This document shows positions 53,691 to 62,753 of a stretch of 64,000 nucleotides of DNA, in pieces; within the stretch, counting starts at the first letter, position 1; each line of letters starts with the position of its first letter. The DNA lies in NCBI GenBank assembly GCA_034180345.1, contig JAXFOQ010000020.1:38263-102262 (forward strand). Reading direction: 5' to 3'. The stretch is from RGIG5681 sp034180345 (GTDB taxonomy: Bacteria; Bacillota_I; Bacilli_A; Erysipelotrichales; Erysipelotrichaceae). Below the pieces are notes generated by a model. The model ran no database searches, was not told where the DNA came from, and saw nothing but the letters and a program-made list of their open reading frames with translations. The translations under genes and the position numbers were made by a program.

Positions 53691-55131
53691 ATTCCTTATT
53701 TATTTCAAAAAAGAAAATACTACCACTTCCTTCTTTAGAAATAACTCCATAATTTGCACCATGAGCCTCTAAAATAGCCTTGGCAATCGCTAGTCCTAAA
53801 CCACTTTGATAAATACTACGCCTAAATTGTTTATCAATTTTATAATATCTTTCCCAAATATATGGCTGATCTTCAAGCTTAATACCTTCACCCATATCAA
53901 TTACCTCTAAACGAACATTGGTGGGATTATCAATAATTTTAATTGTTATCGTAGTGTGATCGTTGGTATATTTAATCGCATTGGAAATATAGTTATTAAT
54001 CACCTGTTTAATCTTTAATATATCGGCATAGACAATCACAGAAACCACTTCCAATTTAAGATCTAAATCTCTTTGTTTAAGTAAAACTTCATAGGCATGA
54101 GAAATATCTAAAACAATCTCTTTCAAATCAAAATTTTCTTTATTAAGTTCAGCTATTCCTGCCTGCATCTTAGAAAGTTCTGAAATATCATCAACCAATT
54201 TATCTAAATACTTAGCTTCATTTAAAATTACATTCAAATGTTCATATCGTTTTACCTGATCATCACCACTTAAATCTCTAACCATTTCTGCATAGGCCTC
54301 AATCATAGTAAGCGGTGTTTTTAAGTCATGAGAAACATTAGCAATCAAATCTTTACGCAGTTCATCAATTTTAGATAATTTATCCGTTGCATCATTTAAA
54401 GTATTTGCCAAGACTTCATATTCACTATAATCACCACCCTCAAATTTAGCACGATGATAATTGCCCTTGGCAAGTTCTTCGGCACTTTTTTTCATTTGAA
54501 TCAAGGGTCTTGAAAAACGTGAAGCCCATAAGTAGGCAAAAAGAATAGCGATTATCCCAACAATAAAAGTCAAATAAGTATATTGATTAGCCAAAAAATC
54601 AAAATATATATCCAAGGGCTCTAAGGCTCCATTGATAAAAATATAGTAACTGCTAAAATCTCTAATGCACTTAGTACCATAAACAATCATATCCTTGTTG
54701 ATGTTATCTAAATGATAAGATATATCAATATTATTTTGATAATTTAAACGCTTAATAAGCGGTAATGGTTGGGCAGAAATATCAATTACCTCATTATGAT
54801 AATTAAATTTATACTCAGTAAAACAACTTTCACCTAAATTATCAGAACGAAAAACAATTTTACCATTTTGATTAAAAACTACAGCACAGACATTACTGTT
54901 ATAGATTTTTTTATAGGTATCATTAAGAATTTTTTCACTTAAATAATCTTCACTTAATAGACCATTTTCCAACTGTTTAGAAATTGCTTTAATTTCATTT
55001 ACCTTGACATTGCGATAATGATGTCTAATCATTGATGTTTGAATTATCCCTAGCAATAATAAAATAATCATTGAAAAAGCAAAAAAAGCCAACCATAAAT
55101 TAAATCTTATCGCTTTAAAATTAAACTTCAA
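53683..55131 (-). CDS. Sensor histidine kinase
   Basis: A 482-residue membrane kinase paired with the OmpR-type regulator upstream. Membrane spans at about residues 13-32 and 185-203 flank a ~150-residue extracytoplasmic sensor; a HAMP domain follows (~205-255). The phosphorylated histidine is His268 in NVSHDLKTPLTMIEA, then the ATPase boxes NYISNAIKYTND (N), DMGEGI (G1) and GLGLAIAKAIL (G2). The signal is unknown; the class often senses envelope stress. Start overlaps the regulator stop by 11 bases. Confidence 0.93.
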   Translation of the reverse strand: MKFNFKAIRFNLWLAFFAFSMIILLLLGIIQTSMIRHHYRNVKVNEIKAISKQLENGLLSEDYLSEKILNDTYKKIYNSNVCAVVFNQNGKIVFRSDNLGESCFTEYKFNYHNEVIDISAQPLPLIKRLNYQNNIDISYHLDNINKDMIVYGTKCIRDFSSYYIFINGALEPLDIYFDFLANQYTYLTFIVGIIAILFAYLWASRFSRPLIQMKKSAEELAKGNYHRAKFEGGDYSEYEVLANTLNDATDKLSKIDELRKDLIANVSHDLKTPLTMIEAYAEMVRDLSGDDQVKRYEHLNVILNEAKYLDKLVDDISELSKMQAGIAELNKENFDLKEIVLDISHAYEVLLKQRDLDLKLEVVSVIVYADILKIKQVINNYISNAIKYTNDHTTITIKIIDNPTNVRLEVIDMGEGIKLEDQPYIWERYYKIDKQFRRSIYQSGLGLAIAKAILEAHGANYGVISKEGSGSIFFFEINKEYE

Positions 55132-55789
55132 ATTTATACCCCATTCCTCTTACAGTAACAATATAATTCTTATATTTACCAAGTTTTTTTCGCAACATTT
55201 TAATGTGGGTATCAACTGTACGATCATCGCCATAATAATCATAATCCCAAAGCGATGATAATAGTTGTTCACGAGAAATCGCAATATTTTTATGCTTAAC
55301 AAGATAAATTAATAAATCAATTTCTTTTGGAGTCATACTTATTTTATGATTATCAATAAATACATCTCTACCTAAAATATCAATTTTGATACTATCAAAC
55401 TCATAAATTTCCTTTTTAACTTCCAAGCGTTGATGACGATCGATCACCACCCTAATTCTAGCCATTAATTCTTTAGGACTAAAGGGCTTAGTAACATAGT
55501 CATCACTACCATTTTCAAAGGTAAACAATTTATCATCTTCAAAACTGCGAGCACTTAAAATAATAACCGGAACTTCCTTAATGTCCTTAATTCTTTTTAG
55601 GGTGCTAAAACCATCTAACTTAGGTAGCATCAAATCTAAAATAACACAATCATAGTCATTAGCAGCAATCATATCCAATGCCTCATAGCCATCAGTTGCC
55701 TCAAAAACCTCATAGCCACTCGCAAGACCATACTCCTTAACAACCACCCTAATTCTTTCTTCATCATCGACAATTAATATTTTATTCAT
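55121..55789 (-). CDS. OmpR-family response regulator
   Basis: 222 residues: a receiver domain with Asp8, Asp9, the phosphoacceptor Asp52 (ILDLMLPKLDG) and Lys101 (VTKPFSPKEL), and a C-terminal winged helix (TPKEIDLLIYLVKHKN, DDRTVDTHIKMLRKKL) for DNA binding. It overlaps dnaE by 8 bases, an unusual place for a two-component gene. Cognate to the kinase that follows. Confidence 0.94.
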   Translation of the reverse strand: MNKILIVDDEERIRVVVKEYGLASGYEVFEATDGYEALDMIAANDYDCVILDLMLPKLDGFSTLKRIKDIKEVPVIILSARSFEDDKLFTFENGSDDYVTKPFSPKELMARIRVVIDRHQRLEVKKEIYEFDSIKIDILGRDVFIDNHKISMTPKEIDLLIYLVKHKNIAISREQLLSSLWDYDYYGDDRTVDTHIKMLRKKLGKYKNYIVTVRGMGYKFEV

Positions 55790-58700
55790 TAAATATCTCC
55801 ACCCTCTGTACTAATACACTATCTTCTTTTTCGATTTTTCCATTAAAACTGATATAACTTCCCTTGGTAATTTGATTTTGACACTGACGATAGACATTTG
55901 GCATTAAGACCAAACTAATATTAGCTGTTTCATCAGAAATATCTAAAAATGCCATATATTGACCATTCTTAGTAACATGGGTCTTAATTCGATCAATGAC
56001 CCCAAAGCCATAAACATGGGCATTCAAATGTTTAATCGTACTCAATGATTGGGTCCTAATATTATATTTAGCCTTAATTTCCATTATCGGATTAATACTG
56101 AAACAAAAACCTAGGGCTTCCTTTTCTTTGGAAGCTAATATTTTTCTCTCATCAGCATGGCGCTTAATCGCTGGTCTAATCTCATCATTTAAGATACCAT
56201 CCTCCTCTTGATAACCATGTAATGCATATTTAATGACACTATCTAAATTATTGAGATATGTTGTTCTAGTCAAATTAAAACTATCGAATGCTCCAGCATT
56301 AATCAACATTTCAAGGGCCTTATTGTTGCAATCATGGAGTCTTAAACGACATACAGCATCAATGTAATCTTTAAATCTGCCCTTTCGTTTACGCTCATTA
56401 ATGATTTTAACTGCTGTTAAACCACCAATATTTTTAATAATACTCAAGGGTAGCCTAATACCTTTATTTTCAACTAAATAATCAATAGCACTCCTATTAA
56501 TATCAGGTTTGAATAATTCAATACCCATCTCTTTACATTCGGTTAAATATTCATAGGTTTTACCATCAGAACCCTTGGCACCATTAAGTAGGGCCTTATA
56601 AAAATAATAAGGATAATTAGCCTTAAGATAGGCCATTTGATAAGCGATTAAAGCATAGGCGATACTATGTGATTTATTAAAGCCATAGTTTGCAAATTCC
56701 AAGATTAAATCATAGATGGATACTGCCGATGCCCTTTCATAACCATTATTAACACAACCTTCAATAAAATCATTTTGAAGCGATAATAATTCTTCCTTAC
56801 GCTTTTTACTCATGGCCTTTCTTAAAATATCCGCCTTAGACAAAGTGAAATTAGCCATCTTCTGGGCAATTTGCATAATTTGTTCCTGATAGACAATAAT
56901 ACCAGCCGTACTTTTTAAGATTGGAATCAAATCTGAATGTAAATACTTAATTCCTTGAACATTATTTCTATTCTTTAAAAATAAATCAATATTCTCCATC
57001 GGTCCCGGTCTAAATAAAGCAATAGTTAAAGCGATGTCCTCAAAATTCTTAGGAACAATCCTTCTTAATACCGACTGCATACCTGAGGATTCTAATTGAA
57101 AAATACCCAAGGTTTTAACTTCATCAATTATTTTAAAGGTCTTTTCATCATCAAGTGGAATATCATACAATCTAAAATCAGGTTCATCCTGTCTAAGATC
57201 ATCGACAATCTCTTGGATAATACTTAAATTTCTCAAGCCTAAAAAATCCATTTTAATCAGACCATAATCTTCAAGAAATTCCATTTGGTATTGGGTGCTA
57301 AGTAAAGTATCTTCAATTTTAATAAGTGGCACAACATCACTCATTTTGGCATCAGAAAAAACTATTCCTGCTGCATGGGTGGACATATGCCTTGGCAGAC
57401 CCTCAAGTCTAAGACAAATATCAAATAAATGACGATATTCACGCTTAGCATTGATCAATTCATTGAAGACCTTAGAACTTTCATAGGCTTTTTTTAAAGT
57501 GATATTAATGATATTTGGTACCGCCTTCGCAAGCCTATCAACATCATAGGCAGGAATATCCAAAGCTCTGCCAACATCTCTAATTACCTGTTTAGCCTTT
57601 AAAGTACCAAAAGTAATTATATGAGCCACATGGTCATAACCGTATTTTTCACTGACATAATCAATTATTTCATCACGACGATTATCAGGAAAATCAATGT
57701 CAATATCAGGCATTGAAATACGATCAGGATTTAAAAAACGCTCAAACAACAAATCATATTTTATCGGGTCAATTTCCGTAATACCCAAACTATAGGCCAC
57801 AAGTGATCCAGCAGCACTTCCTCTACCAGGACCTACATTAACTCCATTCTTCTTGGCATATTTAATAAAGTCATAAACAATTAAAAAATAATCTTCAAAA
57901 TTCATTCTTGTGATTATTTCCAGCTCATATTTTAAGCGTTTGACATACTTATCACTTAATTTATTATTTAATCTTAGTTTCAAACCTGTTTTACATAGGG
58001 CAATCAAATAATCTTTAGACTTATAGTTATTATCAATAATGTATTTTGGTAGTTTAGTTTTAAGGCCATATAATTCAACATTACACATACTACCAATAAA
58101 ATCACACATCATTAAATCTTCACGATCATAATACTCAGTTAATAAATCACTAGCTTTAAAATATTCATACTCATTATCAATAAGATCCTTATTATTGACT
58201 GTGGTCTTTTCTTTAATAGCCTTTAAAACTTTTAAAGCCTCAGCATCATCCTTATTTAAAAAACTGCTCTTATCAAAGGCTAAGGTTTTAATCCCCAAAC
58301 CTTTAATACATTCCTTAATTAATTGGTGTTGTTTTTTATCAACTAATGAATAGCCCTTGGTAAGGCCAATATAAAAATCTGGATAGTACTTTTTAAGCTC
58401 AATAAAACCATCAATAATTTTTTCATGATCATCATTTAAAATATCCTGATAAAAAGGAAGATCATCACTAAGGAAAATTAAAATATTACCAGTTAGATAT
58501 TCATTTAATTCGTTTTGATTAAGATATAAATTAACCGTATTCAAATAAGTACTTAATTTAATTAAATTATGAAATCCAACATCATTTTTAGCATATAGAC
58601 AAACATGGATTTTATCATCATTATAATGCAATAAAAATTCCAAGCCATAAATAGGCTTGATACCATATTTTTGGCACTCTTTTTTAAGGATATTAGCACC

Positions 58701-58832
58701 GGTTAAACAATTATCATCACATATAGCTAAATTGTGGTAACCCATTTTTTTAGCCTGATAAACAAGTCTGCCAATATCATTTAAACTGTCCAAAAGCGAA
58801 TATGCACTCTTATTGTATAATGAAGTTATCAT
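55782..58832 (-). CDS. dnaE: DNA polymerase III subunit alpha, DnaE
   Basis: A 1016-residue replicative polymerase. The N-terminal PHP domain is degenerate (TSLYNKSAYSLLDS in place of the HLHxHS metal motif). The polymerase centre contains VGPGRGSAAGSLVAY and PDIDIDFPDNRR (Asp376, Asp378, Asp380). Helix-hairpin-helix and OB-fold (VYGFGVIDRIK) segments follow at the C-terminus. The size is that of the short Bacillota DnaE, which extends RNA primers beside PolC. No ribosome site; TGATAGAAT ends 6 bases before the ATG. Confidence 0.95.
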   Translation of the reverse strand: MITSLYNKSAYSLLDSLNDIGRLVYQAKKMGYHNLAICDDNCLTGANILKKECQKYGIKPIYGLEFLLHYNDDKIHVCLYAKNDVGFHNLIKLSTYLNTVNLYLNQNELNEYLTGNILIFLSDDLPFYQDILNDDHEKIIDGFIELKKYYPDFYIGLTKGYSLVDKKQHQLIKECIKGLGIKTLAFDKSSFLNKDDAEALKVLKAIKEKTTVNNKDLIDNEYEYFKASDLLTEYYDREDLMMCDFIGSMCNVELYGLKTKLPKYIIDNNYKSKDYLIALCKTGLKLRLNNKLSDKYVKRLKYELEIITRMNFEDYFLIVYDFIKYAKKNGVNVGPGRGSAAGSLVAYSLGITEIDPIKYDLLFERFLNPDRISMPDIDIDFPDNRRDEIIDYVSEKYGYDHVAHIITFGTLKAKQVIRDVGRALDIPAYDVDRLAKAVPNIINITLKKAYESSKVFNELINAKREYRHLFDICLRLEGLPRHMSTHAAGIVFSDAKMSDVVPLIKIEDTLLSTQYQMEFLEDYGLIKMDFLGLRNLSIIQEIVDDLRQDEPDFRLYDIPLDDEKTFKIIDEVKTLGIFQLESSGMQSVLRRIVPKNFEDIALTIALFRPGPMENIDLFLKNRNNVQGIKYLHSDLIPILKSTAGIIVYQEQIMQIAQKMANFTLSKADILRKAMSKKRKEELLSLQNDFIEGCVNNGYERASAVSIYDLILEFANYGFNKSHSIAYALIAYQMAYLKANYPYYFYKALLNGAKGSDGKTYEYLTECKEMGIELFKPDINRSAIDYLVENKGIRLPLSIIKNIGGLTAVKIINERKRKGRFKDYIDAVCRLRLHDCNNKALEMLINAGAFDSFNLTRTTYLNNLDSVIKYALHGYQEEDGILNDEIRPAIKRHADERKILASKEKEALGFCFSINPIMEIKAKYNIRTQSLSTIKHLNAHVYGFGVIDRIKTHVTKNGQYMAFLDISDETANISLVLMPNVYRQCQNQITKGSYISFNGKIEKEDSVLVQRVEIFNE

Positions 58833-58838
58833 ATTCTT

Positions 58839-58847
58839 ATTCTATCA
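58839..58847 (-). promoter_or_regulatory. Leaderless extended -10 promoter of dnaE
   Basis: TGATAGAAT on the minus strand, exactly 6 bases before the ATG at 58832; no Shine-Dalgarno sequence. Confidence 0.62.
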
Positions 58848-58889
58848 TTTATCATAAATCTATACTATACTAATAAAGAGGTGGTAATT

Positions 58890-59750
58890 ATGAAAATAGC
58901 ATATATTACAGATAGTGGTACTGGATATTCAATTAATGAAATGGCTGAAAATAAAGTCTTTTCATTACCATTACAGCTATCATATGATGATCAAAATTTC
59001 TTCGATTTAGAACAAATTAAAACTGGAGAACTAATATCCTTACTAAAACAATCAAAGGTAATTAAAACATCACTACCCAATTTAGGCTTAACAGATGAAC
59101 TATTCCGTAAGCTAAAGGAAGAACAATTTGAAAAGATTATTGCCGTTCCAATCTGTTCAGGCTTAAGTGGAACCATGAACTCATTTTATCTAAAGGCCCA
59201 AGAATATGATATTAGTATTTCATGTGTTGATACCCATACCACTGCTGAGATCCAAAAGTATCTAATTAATTTCTTTAAAGACTATATCAATGATGATGAA
59301 GGAAAAATTAATGAAGCTTTTGAGATTGCTAATGAGGTTATTGATTCCGCAAATACCTTAATCGTACCTAATGATTTAAACCACTTAAAAAGAGGTGGTC
59401 GTCTAAGTCCTGCTGCCAATATGCTGGCAAACTTACTAAAAATTAAACCCATCTTAAAAATAAATAAAGATACCAGTGGCCGAATTGAAGCCATTGATAA
59501 AGTTAGAACTTTCAGTAAGGCCCTATCAACTGCCATTGATATTATCATAAATGATATTAACGACCAAGAATACCTCATCTATATTGCCCATGTAGATAAT
59601 TATGGTGATGCAGCCACTGCCAAGGAAAAACTTGAGGCACAACTAACTAATGCCAAAATCAATATCATTCCTCTATGCAACAGTGTAGCTGCCCATTGCG
59701 GCCTAGGAACTATTGCCATACAATATTTCAAAAAAATAAGCGACTATTAA
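58890..59750 (+). CDS. DegV family fatty-acid-binding protein (FakB-like)
   Basis: A 286-residue EDD-fold protein: IAYITDSGTGY at the N-terminus, VIKTSLPNLG, VPICSGLSGTMNSF and HLKRGGRLSPAANML are family elements around the fatty-acid pocket. DegV/FakB proteins carry a fatty acid to FakA for phosphorylation; fakA is at 42540. The ATG at 58890 is used because AGAGGTGG precedes it; a GTG at 58881 lies within that ribosome site. The stop codon lies in the loop of the following hairpin. Confidence 0.88.
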   Translation: MKIAYITDSGTGYSINEMAENKVFSLPLQLSYDDQNFFDLEQIKTGELISLLKQSKVIKTSLPNLGLTDELFRKLKEEQFEKIIAVPICSGLSGTMNSFYLKAQEYDISISCVDTHTTAEIQKYLINFFKDYINDDEGKINEAFEIANEVIDSANTLIVPNDLNHLKRGGRLSPAANMLANLLKIKPILKINKDTSGRIEAIDKVRTFSKALSTAIDIIINDINDQEYLIYIAHVDNYGDAATAKEKLEAQLTNAKINIIPLCNSVAAHCGLGTIAIQYFKKISDY

Positions 59751-59760
59751 GTCGCTTATA
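59738..59760 (-). terminator. Terminator hairpin of the cmk-der-gpsA operon
   Basis: ATAAGCGAC / GTCGCTTAT with loop TATTAA on the plus strand. On the minus strand the stem is followed by TTTTTTTG, so it terminates gpsA strongly. The degV stop TAA lies in its loop, so it also folds at the 3' end of that mRNA. Confidence 0.8.
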
Positions 59761-60748
59761 TTATTTCAGCCTTTAAATCACGAGCCATAAGCCCTTCAAT
59801 AACATCAGAAGGAGCTATATCATTATATAAAACTTGATAAACCGCCTCAGTAATAGGCATATCAATGCCATGCTCTTTTGCAAGCTCATAAACAATTTTG
59901 CAGGCATATACACCCTCGGTAGTTTTATTATTGGTGGCTAGAAAATCATTAGCACCATTATTCTTACCAATTAATAAACCAGCCTGAAAGTTTCTTGAAT
60001 GATGACTAGAGCAGGTAACAATTAAATCACCAACACCATTAAGACCTAAAAAAGTTTCCTTCTTCGCCCCAAAATAAACCCCAAATCTAGTCATTTCAGC
60101 AAGTCCACGAGTCATAAGTGCTGCCTTGGCATTATCACCCTGTTTAAGCCCTTCTAAAACACCAGAAGCAATAGCCATAATATTCTTAACAGCCGAGCCA
60201 ATTTCCGCCCCAATAACATCATTACCGCGATAGACTCTAAAGTATTGATTTGAAAATAATTTTTGAATCATTAAAGCATTTTTATCATTTTCACACACCG
60301 AATTAACAGTAGTCAATGATCTCTTAATCACTTCTTCAGCATGACTTGGTCCAATAAGTGAGATTACATCAACTAATTTATCACCCATAACCTCTTTAAT
60401 CAAAACACTTAAACGCTTCTTTGTTTTCTGATCAAAACCCTTTGAAACATTTATGACATATATTGGTTTTTTAATATAGTCCTTAACTTTATTCAGAACT
60501 ATTTCAATCACTGATGAAGGAACAGCAATAAGGACAATATCAGCATCACTAAGTAATTGGTAATCACCACTAGCCCTAACTCCATGATTTATTTCTGTAT
60601 CAAAAAATTTGGTATTGTGATGATTAATATTAATATCATCAATTTCATCTTTATTGATACCAATCATCATTGCATCTTGTTTATTATCAACAAGAACCTG
60701 ACATAAGGCACTAGCCCAAGAACCAGTACCAATTATTCTAATAACCAT
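59756..60748 (-). CDS. gpsA: Glycerol-3-phosphate dehydrogenase [NAD(P)+]
   Basis: A 330-residue enzyme giving sn-glycerol 3-phosphate for phospholipid synthesis. NAD(P)-binding IGTGSWASALCQVL, substrate-site NVSKGFDQKT, GSAVKNIMAIASGVLEGL (catalytic Lys) and LNGVGDLIVTC are present. The ATG overlaps the der stop by one base. cmk-der-gpsA is a conserved Bacillota order. Confidence 0.96.
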   Translation of the reverse strand: MVIRIIGTGSWASALCQVLVDNKQDAMMIGINKDEIDDININHHNTKFFDTEINHGVRASGDYQLLSDADIVLIAVPSSVIEIVLNKVKDYIKKPIYVINVSKGFDQKTKKRLSVLIKEVMGDKLVDVISLIGPSHAEEVIKRSLTTVNSVCENDKNALMIQKLFSNQYFRVYRGNDVIGAEIGSAVKNIMAIASGVLEGLKQGDNAKAALMTRGLAEMTRFGVYFGAKKETFLGLNGVGDLIVTCSSHHSRNFQAGLLIGKNNGANDFLATNNKTTEGVYACKIVYELAKEHGIDMPITEAVYQVLYNDIAPSDVIEGLMARDLKAEII

Positions 60749-62058
60749 TATTCATCTCTCTTTCTGCCAATAATTTGAATTGGAACCCCCACAAAACCAA
60801 AGGCCTCTCGCAAACAATTTTCCAAATAGCGCTTATAACTAAAGTGCATAAGTTCTGGATTGTTAACAAATATTATAAACACTGTAGGTTTAGTACTTAC
60901 ATGGGTTGCATAATAAATTTTTAAGCGACGACCATTAAAATTTTTAGCAGGATTGCGAAGTTGGGCATCAAAGATAACCTCATTTAAAACATTAGTTTTA
61001 ATTCTAAGATTAGCATAACTATTAACCTCATTAATAAGTGGGAATAAAGTTTGGATTCGAGCCTTATTTTTAGCACTGACAAAGGCTATTGGTGCATAAT
61101 CTAGATATACAAATTCTTTACGAATTTTTTCAATGATGACATTCATAGTATTTTCATCTTTTTCAACCGTATCCCATTTATTATAAACAATGATAACCCC
61201 TTTTTTAGCTTCATGAGCAAGCCCTGCAACATGCTTATCCTGTTCAATAATTCCACACTCACCATCAATAAGGACCAAGACTACATCAGCACGATCAATG
61301 GCATTCTTAGCTCTGAGGACTGAATATTTTTCAACACTCTCATAGATCTTGCCTCTTTTACGAATACCAGCCGTATCAATAACAACATAATTGTTATCAT
61401 CGATATTAAACAAGGTATCAATCGCATCTCTGGTCGTACCCTCAACATCAGAAACAATAACCCTTTCTTGATTTAAAATGGCATTGGTTAAACTAGACTT
61501 CCCAACATTGGGTCTGCCGATAATCGCAAACGAAATACGATCACCATAGTCTTCACTCTGACGATTTGGCATTTTAGTAGCACAAATATCCAAGACATCA
61601 CCAATACCGATACCATGAATACCAGAAACAGAAATAACATTTTCAAAGCCTAATTTATAAAACTCATAGGTATTGACCATTAAGTGAGTATCATCAATTT
61701 TATTAACCCCAACAATCACTGGTTTATTAGTTTTGTGTAATAACTTTGATATATATAAATCATCATTAGTAACACCATCATTGCCATCACAGATAAAAAC
61801 AATCGCATCAGCCTCATCAATAGCCAACTCTACCTGCATATTTATTTCTTGTTGGAAGGGAGCATCGTCTTTTTGTAAACCACCAGTATCAATAACACGA
61901 TATTTTCTGCCCAACCATTCACAATCACCATAAATACGATCACGAGTAACACCAGGACTATCTTCGACAATCGAAACTCTAGCTTCTAAGAAACGATTAA
62001 AAATCGTTGACTTTCCAACATTAGGTCTTCCAACAATTGCGATAATTCCATCAATCAT
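60748..62058 (-). CDS. der: Ribosome-associated GTPase Der/EngA
   Basis: A 436-residue protein with two tandem GTPase domains: first GRPNVGKST (about residues 9-17), with DTGGL and NKID; second GRPNVGKSS (about residue 180), with DTAGI and NKWD. A KH-like domain closes the protein. Essential for 50S assembly, like EngB at 6018. The ribosome site is TAGGAGG. Confidence 0.97.
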   Translation of the reverse strand: MIDGIIAIVGRPNVGKSTIFNRFLEARVSIVEDSPGVTRDRIYGDCEWLGRKYRVIDTGGLQKDDAPFQQEINMQVELAIDEADAIVFICDGNDGVTNDDLYISKLLHKTNKPVIVGVNKIDDTHLMVNTYEFYKLGFENVISVSGIHGIGIGDVLDICATKMPNRQSEDYGDRISFAIIGRPNVGKSSLTNAILNQERVIVSDVEGTTRDAIDTLFNIDDNNYVVIDTAGIRKRGKIYESVEKYSVLRAKNAIDRADVVLVLIDGECGIIEQDKHVAGLAHEAKKGVIIVYNKWDTVEKDENTMNVIIEKIRKEFVYLDYAPIAFVSAKNKARIQTLFPLINEVNSYANLRIKTNVLNEVIFDAQLRNPAKNFNGRRLKIYYATHVSTKPTVFIIFVNNPELMHFSYKRYLENCLREAFGFVGVPIQIIGRKRDE

Positions 62059-62077
62059 AATTACCTCCTAAAAAACA

Positions 62078-62102
62078 AAATAAGACACTATTGTCTTATT
62101 TT
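62078..62102 (-). terminator. Hairpin across the cmk stop codon
   Basis: AAAATAAGACA / TGTCTTATTTT; the cmk stop TAG lies in the loop, and on the minus strand TTTTGTTTTTT follows. It looks like a terminator or attenuator between cmk and der, just before the der ribosome site. Confidence 0.7.
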
Positions 62103-62753
62103 GCTATCAATATATTTAGCCATTAAAGAAATAGTTTCATCAATACTCATATCACTATTATCGACATAAATAGCATCATCACAAACCTTAAGCGGAGAAT
62201 TTTTACGATGAGTATCTTGATAATCTCGAGCACTAATTTCTTTTTCAATCTCCACCAATTCTTTATTACTAATATTTTGTTCTTGATTTTGCTTAAAACG
62301 ACGCAAGGCCCGTGATTCAACAGTAGCTGTTAAATAAAATTTAACCTCAGCATCTTTAAGCACTACCGAACCAATATCACGACCATCAACAACATAGCCC
62401 TTATCACCAGCGATATTTTGCTGTAATCTAACCAAGGAAGCTCTAACCTTAGCTAACTTTGAAATGTTACTGGCTGCCATTGAAATTTCATTTGTTCTAA
62501 TTTCATCGCTAATCTTATCGCCATCTAAATATATATCACCATTAGGTAACATTGAAATTTTAGAACCATCAATCATTTCAGCAATCAATTCTTCATTGTT
62601 AAAATCAAGACCCAGTTTAAGCGCTTTATAAGCCACTAAACGATACATTGCACCAGTATCTAAATGACAATAATTATACTTCTCAGCAATAAGTTTAGCT
62701 ATGGTAGACTTACCGGCAGCACTAGGTCCATCAATAGCAATATTTATCTTCAT
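62088..62753 (-). CDS. cmk: Cytidylate kinase
   Basis: A 221-residue P-loop kinase that phosphorylates CMP and dCMP. The P-loop is IDGPSAAGKSTIAK (about residues 6-19), with HLDTGAMYRL, VDGRDIGSVV and the LID SARDYQDTHRKNSPL. The ATG overlaps the end of the tail-anchored protein gene by one base, so both are on one transcript. Confidence 0.96.
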   Translation of the reverse strand: MKINIAIDGPSAAGKSTIAKLIAEKYNYCHLDTGAMYRLVAYKALKLGLDFNNEELIAEMIDGSKISMLPNGDIYLDGDKISDEIRTNEISMAASNISKLAKVRASLVRLQQNIAGDKGYVVDGRDIGSVVLKDAEVKFYLTATVESRALRRFKQNQEQNISNKELVEIEKEISARDYQDTHRKNSPLKVCDDAIYVDNSDMSIDETISLMAKYIDSKIRQ

